Shown: positions 35,796 to 43,402 of the stretch, piece after piece
Numbering within the stretch: position 1 is the first letter of the stretch
Layout: each line of letters starts with the position of its first letter
Origin: Erythrobacter ramosus
GTDB taxonomy: Bacteria > Pseudomonadota > Alphaproteobacteria > Sphingomonadales > Sphingomonadaceae
DNA length: 64,000 nucleotides
Direction: 5' to 3'
Assembly (NCBI RefSeq): GCF_009828055.1
Contig: NZ_WTYB01000001.1
Coordinates: 1,007,183 to 1,071,182 of the forward strand
Translations under genes and position numbers: made by a program
Notes under the pieces: generated by a model
Database searches by the model: none
What the model saw: only the letters and a program-made list of their open reading frames with translations
Told to the model about the DNA's origin: nothing

Positions 35796-35969
35796 ATGCA
35801 GACCTCGCCCGGCATCTGCCAGCGCAAGCGCCGCTATGAGACCCGCGAGGAAGCGGATGCGGTGGCGGTGCGGGCGGATGTGACCTTGCGCACCTACAAG
35901 TGTGCGCTGTGTCACCAATTCCACCTCACCAGCCGGACCAAGGGGCTGAGGGTGCCTCGCACAATCTGA
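35796..35969 (+). CDS. Small zinc-ribbon-like protein (57 aa)
   Basis: 57 residues with a basic N-terminus and a YKCALCHQFHLTSR motif: two cysteines and two histidines in a pattern that suggests a mini zinc finger. Similar tiny proteins (CxxC...HLTS) occur as hypothetical proteins and in phage-derived regions; function unknown. The ATG is the first of its frame; no strong ribosome site. It is not part of the classic nusG-rplK arrangement. Confidence 0.5.
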   Translation: MQTSPGICQRKRRYETREEADAVAVRADVTLRTYKCALCHQFHLTSRTKGLRVPRTI

Positions 35970-35989
35970 ATACATCAAGCCAAACCTGC

Positions 35990-36110
35990 CGTCGCCCCGT
36001 GCTTGACACGGGGTTAGGCTTTTCTTGCGGGCGAACGCTCGCAATCATCTCGAGCCTTGGCACGCTGCGAGCAAAAGATAGCCAAGCCCCGTGTCAGGCA
36101 CGGGGCGACG
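35990..36110. repeat. Imperfect 31-bp inverted repeat (REP-like)
   Basis: Arms 35990-36020 and 36080-36110 are reverse complements with three mismatches and a 59-nt spacer. Each arm holds a CCCCGTG-CTTGA-CACGGGG-type hairpin, the same class as 28890 and 28997. It lies between convergent genes (35796 + and the PspA-like gene -). Confidence 0.7.
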
Positions 36111-36147
36111 ATGGGGGGTGGCGGGGGGTGGCGGGGAGAAGCCGGTT

Positions 36148-36819
36148 TCAACCCCGCTTCTTGCCCGCAGCCTTCTTCGCCGGTGCAGCGGTCGCCTTCA
36201 GCGCCGCCAGTTCTGCCTCGATCGCGCTCGCCTTTTGCAGGCCCGCAATCTCGTCATCGAGCGAGGCGGGTGAGGGGGCTTCTTCAGGCACATCCACAAA
36301 ACCGGCGCGACGTTTCAGCGCTTCGATCCGGTCGATGCGGCGGTCGACATGGGTGTCGGCGCCGGCAGCAGCGGGCTGTGTCGCGGCTTCGGCCTTGACC
36401 AGTTCGGCGATGCGCGCGGTGATGGCGGTGCGTTTGGCCTCAAGGTCGGCGATGACGGCGGTGGCCTCGGCGATTTGGTCGCCCAGCGCAGCGGCGCTCG
36501 CGGCGGCGTCAGCGGCTTTGGCACGCTCGGCCTCGCGGGTCAGCAGGGCGGCGCGGGCGAGGTCTTCGCGGCCGTGATCGATCGCGATCTTGGCCTTGCC
36601 GGTCCATTCCTCGGCGCCCGCAGCCAACCGGGCAGCGGTATCGCTGAGCCGCTCCCGCTGGCGCTTGGCCCGCGCGGCATCGCCGTGGAGCGCGATCAGC
36701 GTTTCTTCGATTTCGGACTGGAGCAGCCGCAGCATCTTGCGCGGCTCGCCCGCCTTGCTGACGAGGCTGTCGACATTGCTCGAAACGATTTCGCGCGCAC
36801 GGATGGCGATAGTGATCAT
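36148..36819 (-). CDS. PspA/IM30-family coiled-coil protein
   Basis: 223 residues, almost entirely helical. The N-terminal amphipathic start MITIAIRAREIVSSNVDSLVSKAGEPRKML matches PspA/IM30, which binds and protects the inner membrane. Lys/Ala-rich C-terminus (KKAAGKKRG). It interrupts the usual nusG-rplK order on the reverse strand. No pspBC or pspF genes nearby. Confidence 0.8.
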   Translation of the reverse strand: MITIAIRAREIVSSNVDSLVSKAGEPRKMLRLLQSEIEETLIALHGDAARAKRQRERLSDTAARLAAGAEEWTGKAKIAIDHGREDLARAALLTREAERAKAADAAASAAALGDQIAEATAVIADLEAKRTAITARIAELVKAEAATQPAAAGADTHVDRRIDRIEALKRRAGFVDVPEEAPSPASLDDEIAGLQKASAIEAELAALKATAAPAKKAAGKKRG

Positions 36820-37310
36820 GTCGTTCCCTTGAAACTCTGAGGCCGGGCAACCTACCCGTCAGCCTGTAAACATTGTTCTAATTACTGAAAAATGTGAAGG
36901 CCTTCTGAAACATCGCACTGACAAGCCTTGGCGCGGCGACAATCGGGCTTGGTCTGTCGCCTTGCGCCGGGCCGGGCCTTTGGCGATTTTCCTACTCGGC
37001 CAGCCTCCGTTACCAACGCCGCGATGCCCCACCTGCCGCACCATCCCCTGCCGCGCCCGCGCCCGGAAGGTTGGTTTTTCGGTTCCTGGACAGTGTCTCA
37101 TGTGTCTCCAACAGGCACCAAGCTGAACGGCCAGAAGGGCGCGCGGGCTTGCATTGCGCGGCAGAACCGCTATGCGCGCGCCTTCGCTGGCCCCTGAGGT
37201 CGGTGATTCCGTGCGGGAGCCTCTGCAATGCACGAAGCAGAGGCGCTGGACCGCTTAACATGAGCCCGGATGGAAACAGCCGGGCAACAGTGCGACAGGA
37301 GTAAGGCCAC
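36820..37310. other. 491-nt region without a gene: rplK leader and promoters
   Basis: No open frame here is convincing. Near rplK there are two stem-loops: GCCTCTGC/GCAGAGGC with a 10-nt loop at 37219-37244, and GCCCGG/CCGGGC with a 10-nt loop at 37264-37285, the latter ending 25 nt before the rplK ATG. The position and pair of hairpins are reminiscent of leader structures bound by L1 for autoregulation, but no L1 target sequence is clear. The ribosome site CAGGAGTAAGG precedes rplK. Confidence 0.4.
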
Positions 37311-37742
37311 ATGGCCAAGAAAATTGAAGGCTATATCAAGCTGCAGGTGCCCGCGGGCTCTGCCACGCCGTCGCCGCCGATCGGCCCGGCGCTGGGTCAG
37401 CGCGGCGTGAACATCATGGAATTCTGCAAGGCGTTCAACGCCGCCACGCAGGAAATGGAAAAGGGCATGCCGATCCCGACCGTGATCACGGTCTACGGCG
37501 ATCGCTCGTTCACCTTCATCACCAAGACCCCGCCCGCGTCGTACTTCCTCAAGAAGGCGGCTGGCCTGAAGTCGGGTTCGAAGGAGCCCAGCAAGATTTC
37601 GGCCGGCACCATCAAGGAATCGCAGATCCGCGAGATCGCCGAAGCCAAGATGGCCGATCTGAACGCGAACGACATTGATCAGGCGATGAAGATCATCGCC
37701 GGTAGCGCCCGCTCGATGGGCCTCGAAGTGGTGGAGGGCTAA
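37311..37742 (+). CDS. rplK: 50S ribosomal protein L11
   Basis: 143 residues, normal length. The N-terminal [26 protein letters not shown] and [18 protein letters not shown] segments are diagnostic. L11 binds the GTPase-associated region of 23S rRNA. Strong ribosome site. Four bases separate it from rplA. Confidence 0.98.
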   Translation: MAKKIEGYIKLQVPAGSATPSPPIGPALGQRGVNIMEFCKAFNAATQEMEKGMPIPTVITVYGDRSFTFITKTPPASYFLKKAAGLKSGSKEPSKISAGTIKESQIREIAEAKMADLNANDIDQAMKIIAGSARSMGLEVVEG

Positions 37743-37746
37743 GCAC

Positions 37747-38439
37747 ATGACCAAGATCACCAAGAAGGCGAAGGTTCTGTCCGCGCTGGATCGCGAAAAG
37801 CTCTACACCGTCGATGAGGCGCTGGCTGTGCTGCGCGAGTACAAGACCAAGTTCGACGAAACCGTCGAAGTGGCCATGAACCTCGGCGTCGATCCGCGTC
37901 ATGCTGACCAGATGGTCCGCGGCATGGTCTCGCTGCCTTCGGGCACCGGCAAGGACGTCAAGGTTGCCGTGTTCGCGCGCGGCGACAACGCTGAAAAGGC
38001 GCTGGCTGCCGGGGCTGACAAGGTTGGCGCCGAAGACCTGATGGAAGACATGCTGGCGGGCAACCTCGATTACGACCGCGTGATCGCCTCGCCCGACATG
38101 ATGGCCGTTGTCGGCCGTCTGGGTAAGACGCTGGGCCCCAAGGGCCTGATGCCGAACCCGAAGCTGGGCACCGTCACCCCCAACGTCGCGCAAGCGGTCA
38201 AGGACGCCAAGAGCGGCCAGGTCGAATACCGCGTCGAAAAGCAGGGCATCATCCACTCGGGCATCGGCAAGCTGAGCTTCACCGATGACGCGCTGAAGGC
38301 GAACTTCAAGGCGCTGACCGAAGCGGTGGTGAAGTCCAAGCCTTCGGGCGCCAAGGGCAAGTATGTGCGCAAGGTCACCATGACCTCGAGCATGGGCCCG
38401 GGCCTGAAGGTTGACCTTTCGGAAGTCGAAGGGGCGTAA
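37747..38439 (+). CDS. rplA: 50S ribosomal protein L1
   Basis: 230 residues, normal length, with the L1 signature [28 protein letters not shown] in the middle. L1 forms the stalk that contacts E-site tRNA and usually represses its own operon. Followed after 9 nt by structured element copy 4. Confidence 0.98.
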   Translation: MTKITKKAKVLSALDREKLYTVDEALAVLREYKTKFDETVEVAMNLGVDPRHADQMVRGMVSLPSGTGKDVKVAVFARGDNAEKALAAGADKVGAEDLMEDMLAGNLDYDRVIASPDMMAVVGRLGKTLGPKGLMPNPKLGTVTPNVAQAVKDAKSGQVEYRVEKQGIIHSGIGKLSFTDDALKANFKALTEAVVKSKPSGAKGKYVRKVTMTSSMGPGLKVDLSEVEGA

Positions 38440-38448
38440 TTTGCGGGA

Positions 38449-38543
38449 GGCGAGCGCGTCTGCGCTCGCCTTTCCTCGCTCATGCGACCTGACGTTCGCG
38501 TCGCTGCGGGCGGCCGGTTGGCCTTGCGATCCCCTTGGGATCG
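38449..38543 (+). repeat. Structured intergenic element, copy 4 (3' of rplA)
   Basis: H1 is GGCGAGCGC-GTCT-GCGCTCGCC (loop GTCT where the others have CTCC), then TTTCCTCGCTC. H2 GCGACCTGACGTTCGC is partly broken. H3 is GGCC-GGTT-GGCC, and H4 is CGATCCC-CTT-GGGATCG. H1 followed by TTT could also act as an intrinsic terminator for rplKA. Confidence 0.75.
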
Positions 38544-38571
38544 GTTTGCGGTGGTGAGTTGATTAACGGAA

Positions 38572-38608
38572 GGGTCGGAAGGCGGTTGCTTTCCGGCCCC
38601 TTCTCTTG
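38572..38608 (+). terminator. Second hairpin after rplA
   Basis: GGGTCGGAA/TTCCGGCCC (one G-T) with a 10-nt loop and a weak pyrimidine tail. It may be a backup terminator. Confidence 0.35.
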
Positions 38609-38721
38609 GGCGGGATCAGTCATTCTCCCCACTTGTCTTTGGCCTGCGCCCGCCCATCTTCTTGATGACGACGCGGGTCCTCTCTCCTCCCCCGGCCGCG
38701 TTTCATGAAAGAGGTTGCCTG

Positions 38722-39039
38722 ATGCCCTTTGCTTCCGAACGGCTTGCCGGTTGGCTCTCGCCCAAGTGGTTGGTGGCTGGCGTTGCGCTGGCTGCTGATG
38801 GGTTGCTGATGAGCTACGACCTGCGCCTCGGCATCGCGGCGAGCGTGCTGCTCGGTGTGATTGCGGCGATGTGGCTGTATCTGGCGCTGCGTTACGGATC
38901 GCTCAGCGGTGCGCCGTCAGGCCGTTCTGCGCTGGTGGCGCAGGTGCGCGTGCAGGAAAGCAACCGCCGCCGCGCGGCTGCGACCATGCGCGGCAAATCA
39001 GGCCCGCAGCAGAGCGCGGATCCGTCCCAGCGCCCCTGA
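38722..39039 (+). CDS. Small membrane protein of unknown function
   Basis: 105 residues. Two membrane segments (about 13-32 and 36-56; LVAGVALAADGLLMSYDL, then ASVLLGVIAAMWLYLAL) and a basic, disordered C-terminus. No domain recognised. The AAAGAGG ribosome site supports the ATG at 38722. Its last 42 nt overlap the end of the convergent acetyltransferase gene. Confidence 0.6.
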   Translation: MPFASERLAGWLSPKWLVAGVALAADGLLMSYDLRLGIAASVLLGVIAAMWLYLALRYGSLSGAPSGRSALVAQVRVQESNRRRAAATMRGKSGPQQSADPSQRP

Positions 39040-39897
39040 ACGCTCCGCCAGCGCCTTGGCGCCGAGCACGCTCGCATCAAACCCCGCCCGCGCGCCTAGC
39101 AGCGTGCGGTTGGCCAGAGTCGGCTCCAGCAGCACGAGGCTTGAGCACGCCGCTGCATGGGTGCCGAACATCTCCTTGTGCGCGCCGTCGCCCTCGGTGA
39201 AATCGAACCAGCGGTAGCGCTCCTCGGCAAACAGGCGCTCCAGCGCGTCCATCTGGAGAACTGTGCCAACCGACAGCCGTGCCCAATTCGGATCATAGCC
39301 CAGAAACGCATAGACCAGCGTCTGCCCGGCAAGCGGCAGCGACAGGTAAGCGACCGGCTGTCCGCCCGCGTGGAGCAGGAAGGCGCGCATCTGGTCAGCC
39401 TCGGCCGCCTCCAGCATCGCGCGGCGCGCCTCGGGGCTTTTGGGCAATCCGGCGTCGAGCAGCCGCGCCTGATAGGTCCGCGCCGACAGCGGCAGAGCGG
39501 CGGCGAGGAAGGCTTCGATCTCCGCCGGGGTGCGGTGTTCGGTGACGGTGTAGCCGCCTGCTTCGTCCGCCAGCTTGCGCGCCTTGCGCCGCAGGGTCGA
39601 GCGGGTCTTGCCCGAGAACTGCGCCATGTAGTCATCGAAGCTCTGGCTCATGTCGATGTAGTGACGGCGGTAATCCTGCCGCCCGCCGGCGATGAAACCG
39701 GGGTAGCGTGCGGTGATCTCGGCGAGGCGCGCGGTCGGGGCGGAGAGCACGCGCACCCCGTCACGCCCGCTCGGCGGCACGGCAGGCAGGGCACCGGCGA
39801 GCACATCCTCAAGACTGAAGGCCCAGGTGGCAAGCGCGCGCGGGACACTCAGCAGGCGGCGTGATCCCACGGTGAAGTCGATGGCGGCGGTGCCCAC
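38998..39897 (-). CDS. GNAT/FemAB-like acyltransferase (CelD-type)
   Basis: 299 residues. The Acetyltransf_6-like fold is indicated by KTRSTLRRKARKL near residue 95, and PVAYLSLPLAGQTLVYAFLGYDPNWARLSVGTVLQ near 185-220. Such proteins are common in exopolysaccharide loci. GTG start at 39897 with an AGGGAC ribosome site. It lies 9 nt after a polysaccharide deacetylase, so they form a pair. Confidence 0.72.
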   Translation of the reverse strand: MGTAAIDFTVGSRRLLSVPRALATWAFSLEDVLAGALPAVPPSGRDGVRVLSAPTARLAEITARYPGFIAGGRQDYRRHYIDMSQSFDDYMAQFSGKTRSTLRRKARKLADEAGGYTVTEHRTPAEIEAFLAAALPLSARTYQARLLDAGLPKSPEARRAMLEAAEADQMRAFLLHAGGQPVAYLSLPLAGQTLVYAFLGYDPNWARLSVGTVLQMDALERLFAEERYRWFDFTEGDGAHKEMFGTHAAACSSLVLLEPTLANRTLLGARAGFDASVLGAKALAERSGALGRIRALLRA

Positions 39898-39906
39898 GGC
39901 GCGTCC

Positions 39907-40887
39907 CTAGAGTGCGCCGTAGAGCGCGTTGGAGACGAATTGTTCGGCCATCCGCCGTCCCGTTCGCATCGCATTGGCGGGAAGCGGCTGGCTGGCGCGC
40001 ATGTGCGCGCGCACGCTGGGTGGGCTGTCCGCATAGGTGCCGGTCGTCACCCCGGGCATGGCCTCAAGCGCCTTGACCAGCCCGGTGAAGCGATGACGCA
40101 CCACGCGGTTGGCGGCCAGCTTGCGGCGGTTGATCAGTTCGAAGGAGTGGCTGACGAGCGTGAAGGTCTCCTGCCCACTCGCCGCTGCATGGCGGATCGC
40201 GGCGAGCATCTCGCCCAAGGAAAGCGCGGTGATCTGGGCATGGCGCTGCCCCCCGCCCATGGCGCCGATGCTGCCGACGGGGACTTCGATCACGCCCATA
40301 TGCTCCAGCGGATTGTGTACGTCCGGGCCAAGGCCGATCCGGCATGCGCTCTGGCCGACCATCGCCGGGCAATGGCTCGTGTCATAGGCGATGCCGAGGC
40401 TGGCGAGCGCGCGCAGGGTATCATCATTGGCGCCGTAATTGCCCGCCCGGAACGCGACCGGCGCGGGCGCGCCTGCGGCCATCAGTGTGGTGCGGGCATA
40501 GTCGAGGATCTGGCATTGCTCCTCGAGCGGGAAGTCGGCGAGGTTCTGCCCGCTGCGCTTTGACGCGAGCAGATTAGCGTCTCCGGCCAGGCCGAGCCAT
40601 TCAGTGTGGCAATGCAACTGCACGTCCTGCCCGGCGGCGATGATGGGGGCGACAATGTCTTCAATCGCGGCCACGCCCCACACCAGCGCGGGCATGGGAT
40701 CGACGAAGAACACCGCTTTCTGGCCGTGGCGGGCGAGCAGATCGAGCTTGTGCGCAACGCCCGCCGGGCCTTGTGGGGTGTTGCAGGCGATCGAGCGGGC
40801 AAAGTTGTCCGCCCGGTCGGCCGCGCCCGGCCCGCTGTAAAGCCCCGAGGAATACTCGGTATCAATCGTGATGAAGACCCGCGTCAT
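39907..40887 (-). CDS. Polysaccharide deacetylase family protein
   Basis: 326 residues. NodB-type signature: TIDTEYSS (metal Asp) near the N-terminus, VQLHCHTEWLGL (metal His pair) near residue 90, and FRAGNYGANDDTLRALASLGIAYDTSH near 150. These enzymes remove N- or O-acetyl groups from polysaccharides. The ATG at 40887 starts the conserved strand; an upstream ATG seven codons earlier is less likely. Coupled with the acyltransferase. Confidence 0.82.
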   Translation of the reverse strand: MTRVFITIDTEYSSGLYSGPGAADRADNFARSIACNTPQGPAGVAHKLDLLARHGQKAVFFVDPMPALVWGVAAIEDIVAPIIAAGQDVQLHCHTEWLGLAGDANLLASKRSGQNLADFPLEEQCQILDYARTTLMAAGAPAPVAFRAGNYGANDDTLRALASLGIAYDTSHCPAMVGQSACRIGLGPDVHNPLEHMGVIEVPVGSIGAMGGGQRHAQITALSLGEMLAAIRHAAASGQETFTLVSHSFELINRRKLAANRVVRHRFTGLVKALEAMPGVTTGTYADSPPSVRAHMRASQPLPANAMRTGRRMAEQFVSNALYGAL

Positions 40888-40944
40888 GACCCGGGCTGTG
40901 TAGCGCAAGAGGGTTAAGAGCGGGTGATGATGTGTCTTGGCGCG

Positions 40945-41706
40945 CTAGATCCCGCCGGGCGTGACGGCGTGGCCGTTGCCGGTAAGGCCGTCCGTCAGGC
41001 TGTCGGAGCAGGCCTTGAGGTCTTCGGCGCTGACCGAGCGGATCACGAAATTGGCTCCGACCCGGCCTTCGCGGAAGAACGGGTAGGAGCCGATCTGGCA
41101 GGTGGCGTGCGCGGCTTCGGTCTGGCGCAGCAGCTCGGCGACCTCGCTTTCGGCGACCCAGCAGCCGAGCGTTTCGGACAAGAGCGGCGCGCCGCCTTCA
41201 AGCTGACCAGTGAGCGCATCGAGCATCCCGGCAGTGATGTGCGGCACGCCCGCCATCAGGAACAGGTTGCCGCGCCGGATACCGGGCGCGCCCGACATGC
41301 GGTTGGGGATCAGTTCCGAACCTTCCGGTACCCGCGCCATGCGCAAGCGGCCCTCGTTGAGGCCGCCGCGGGTTTCGTAATAGCGCTCTAGCAGCGCGCG
41401 CGCCTCGGGGTGGATGACAACCGGAACGCCGAGCGCGGCGGCGACGGCATCGACGGTGATGTCGTCATGCGTCGGCCCGATCCCGCCGGTGGTGAAGAGG
41501 TAATCATAGGCGAGGGTGAGCGCATTGACCGCCTCGACAATCCGCGCCTCGACATCGGGCACCACCCGCACTTCGGCGAGGCGGATGCCCTGCACCTGCA
41601 ACCACGTCGCGACCTGCGCGATGTTCTTGTCCTGCGTGCGGCCGGAGAGGATTTCGTCGCCGATGACGATGAGTCCGGCGGTCCAGATTTTTTCGGGAGA
41701 GGTCAT
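40945..41706 (-). CDS. CinA-like molybdopterin-binding domain protein
   Basis: 253 residues of the competence/damage-inducible protein A N-terminal (MoCF) type: LIVIGDEILSGRTQDKN at the start, TTGGIGPTHDDITVDAVAAALG near 95, and GAPGIRRGNLFLMAGVP near 150. It lacks the C-terminal CinA amidase domain. Homologues act on pyridine nucleotide repair or remain unassigned. Standalone gene. Confidence 0.85.
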   Translation of the reverse strand: MTSPEKIWTAGLIVIGDEILSGRTQDKNIAQVATWLQVQGIRLAEVRVVPDVEARIVEAVNALTLAYDYLFTTGGIGPTHDDITVDAVAAALGVPVVIHPEARALLERYYETRGGLNEGRLRMARVPEGSELIPNRMSGAPGIRRGNLFLMAGVPHITAGMLDALTGQLEGGAPLLSETLGCWVAESEVAELLRQTEAAHATCQIGSYPFFREGRVGANFVIRSVSAEDLKACSDSLTDGLTGNGHAVTPGGI

Positions 41707-41765
41707 GGGGGAGGATTAGGCGAAGGCGATCGCAATCGGAAGAGATTACCGCCCGCCTTTCGACC

Positions 41766-43274
41766 TTATTCCGCCGCTTCCAGCTGCTCCTCGCCCCGCT
41801 GCGCATTCGCACCTGCGCGGGTGAAGGTCAGGATGCCGTCGGTCAGCGGATCATCCTTCATCCGCTTGCGGTCGACGACATATTCCTGATTGAGCCGCCA
41901 CGGATAGCTGACCGAATTGCGCGGCATGATGTGCTTGCCGCGCTGGATGTAGCCGGAGGAGAAATCGAACACATCATCTTCGGTAATCGCCGCCTCGCCA
42001 GCAGGTGTTAGTACCGGGGTGGCGATGGTCGTGCCGGTCTTGCGCATATGTTCTAGCACCCGGCACACGTAATCCGAGTTGATGTCAGCGCGCAGAGTCC
42101 AGCTCGCGTTCAAATAGCCGAACACCACAGCAAGGTTGGGCAGGTTCGAGAACATGCAGCCCTTGTAATAGAACCGCTGGTTGAATTCGACCGGCTCCCC
42201 ATCAACCGAAATCGCGATCTTGCCGGCGACCGCCAGCTTAAGGCCTGTGGCGGTGACCACGATATCGGCCGGGATGAACTGGCCATCGGCCAGCGCTACA
42301 CCGCCCTTTTCGAACTTGGCGATATGGCCAGTGATGACGTCGGCCTTACCTGCCTTCATCGCAGTGAAGAGGTCCTGATCCGGCACCAAGCACAGCCGCT
42401 GTTCCCACGGGTTGTAAGGTGGGGTGAAGCTCGCCTTGTCGTAATCCGGGCCGAGCGCTTCTTCGATCTTCTTGTAGAGCGCGTCCTTCACCTTCTGCGG
42501 ATTGTCGCGCGCCAGTTTGAAGCTGAAGTCCTGCATCTTGATGTTCTTGAACCGGGTCAGCCGGTAAGCGAGCTTTTCCGGCAGGATCTTGCGCAGGAAA
42601 TTGGCAATCGCGTCCTTGGCCGGGCGCGAGAACATCCAAGTCGGCGTGCGCTGGAGCATGGTCACATGCGCCGCCTCGCGCGCCATCGAGGGGACGATCG
42701 TTACTGCGGTCGCGCCCGATCCGATCACGACGACATTCTTGCCCTTGTAATCGAGGTTTTCGGGCCAGAACTGCGGATGGAGCACTTGGCCCTCGAACTC
42801 GCCGAAATCGAAGCCGGGATCATAGGGCTCGTCGTAATCGTAATAGCCTGCGCCAAGATAGACGAAGTTCGCCGTCATGTGAGTGCGCGAACCATCGGCC
42901 TTTTCCAGCTCGACGTGCCAGCGCGCGTCATCGTGGCGGAAGTCGGCGCTGATCACCTTATGGCCGAAACGGATGTGCTGGCGGATGCCGCGTTCATCGA
43001 CGATCCGGTCGAGATAATCGAGGATCGCGGGCGCATCGGCGATGCTCTTTTCGTGGCGCCAGGGTTCGAAATCGAAGCCGAGCGTATGCATGTCGCTGTC
43101 CGACCGGATGCCGGGGTAGCGGAACAGATCCCACGTGCCGCCGAGATTGTCGCGGCGTTCGACGATGCAATAGGAATGGTGCGGGGCCTTCATCCCCATA
43201 TGCGCGGCCATCCCGATCCCGGAAATCCCGGCACCGACGATCAGCACGTCGAAATCTGGCGGTGTTGCGAGCAT
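41766..43274 (-). CDS. Flavin-containing monooxygenase (Baeyer-Villiger type)
   Basis: 502 residues with an N-terminal FAD-binding GAGISG motif, a central NADP site GSGATAV, and between them FEGQVLHPQFWP, which fits the FxGxxxHxxxW fingerprint of Baeyer-Villiger monooxygenases and related FMOs. Substrate unknown (ketone, aldehyde or S/N compound). The ATG at 43274 follows GGGAGAGAGAGG. Divergent from a TonB receptor across 128 nt; the receptor might import a ligand whose degradation this enzyme starts, but that is conjecture. Confidence 0.85.
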   Translation of the reverse strand: MLATPPDFDVLIVGAGISGIGMAAHMGMKAPHHSYCIVERRDNLGGTWDLFRYPGIRSDSDMHTLGFDFEPWRHEKSIADAPAILDYLDRIVDERGIRQHIRFGHKVISADFRHDDARWHVELEKADGSRTHMTANFVYLGAGYYDYDEPYDPGFDFGEFEGQVLHPQFWPENLDYKGKNVVVIGSGATAVTIVPSMAREAAHVTMLQRTPTWMFSRPAKDAIANFLRKILPEKLAYRLTRFKNIKMQDFSFKLARDNPQKVKDALYKKIEEALGPDYDKASFTPPYNPWEQRLCLVPDQDLFTAMKAGKADVITGHIAKFEKGGVALADGQFIPADIVVTATGLKLAVAGKIAISVDGEPVEFNQRFYYKGCMFSNLPNLAVVFGYLNASWTLRADINSDYVCRVLEHMRKTGTTIATPVLTPAGEAAITEDDVFDFSSGYIQRGKHIMPRNSVSYPWRLNQEYVVDRKRMKDDPLTDGILTFTRAGANAQRGEEQLEAAE

Positions 43275-43402
43275 GGCGGGCCCTCTCTCTCCCTTGTTGA
43301 CATAGATGTAACCACAGCGTGCCTGCAAAAGCGAGTCTTGAATGGCAAAGTGCAACTGAGTTTGGGGTGACGTGGTGGGCGCGAGCGTATAGGCGACGCG
43401 CC

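Noticed and set aside
36928..37197. Plus-strand open frame in the rplK upstream region
   Set aside because: No ribosome site, no domain and low-complexity composition; the region reads better as leader and promoter.
43296..43312. Imperfect palindrome GTTGACAT...ATGTAAC between the monooxygenase and TonB receptor
   Set aside because: Arms fit only with a gap; too weak to call an operator.
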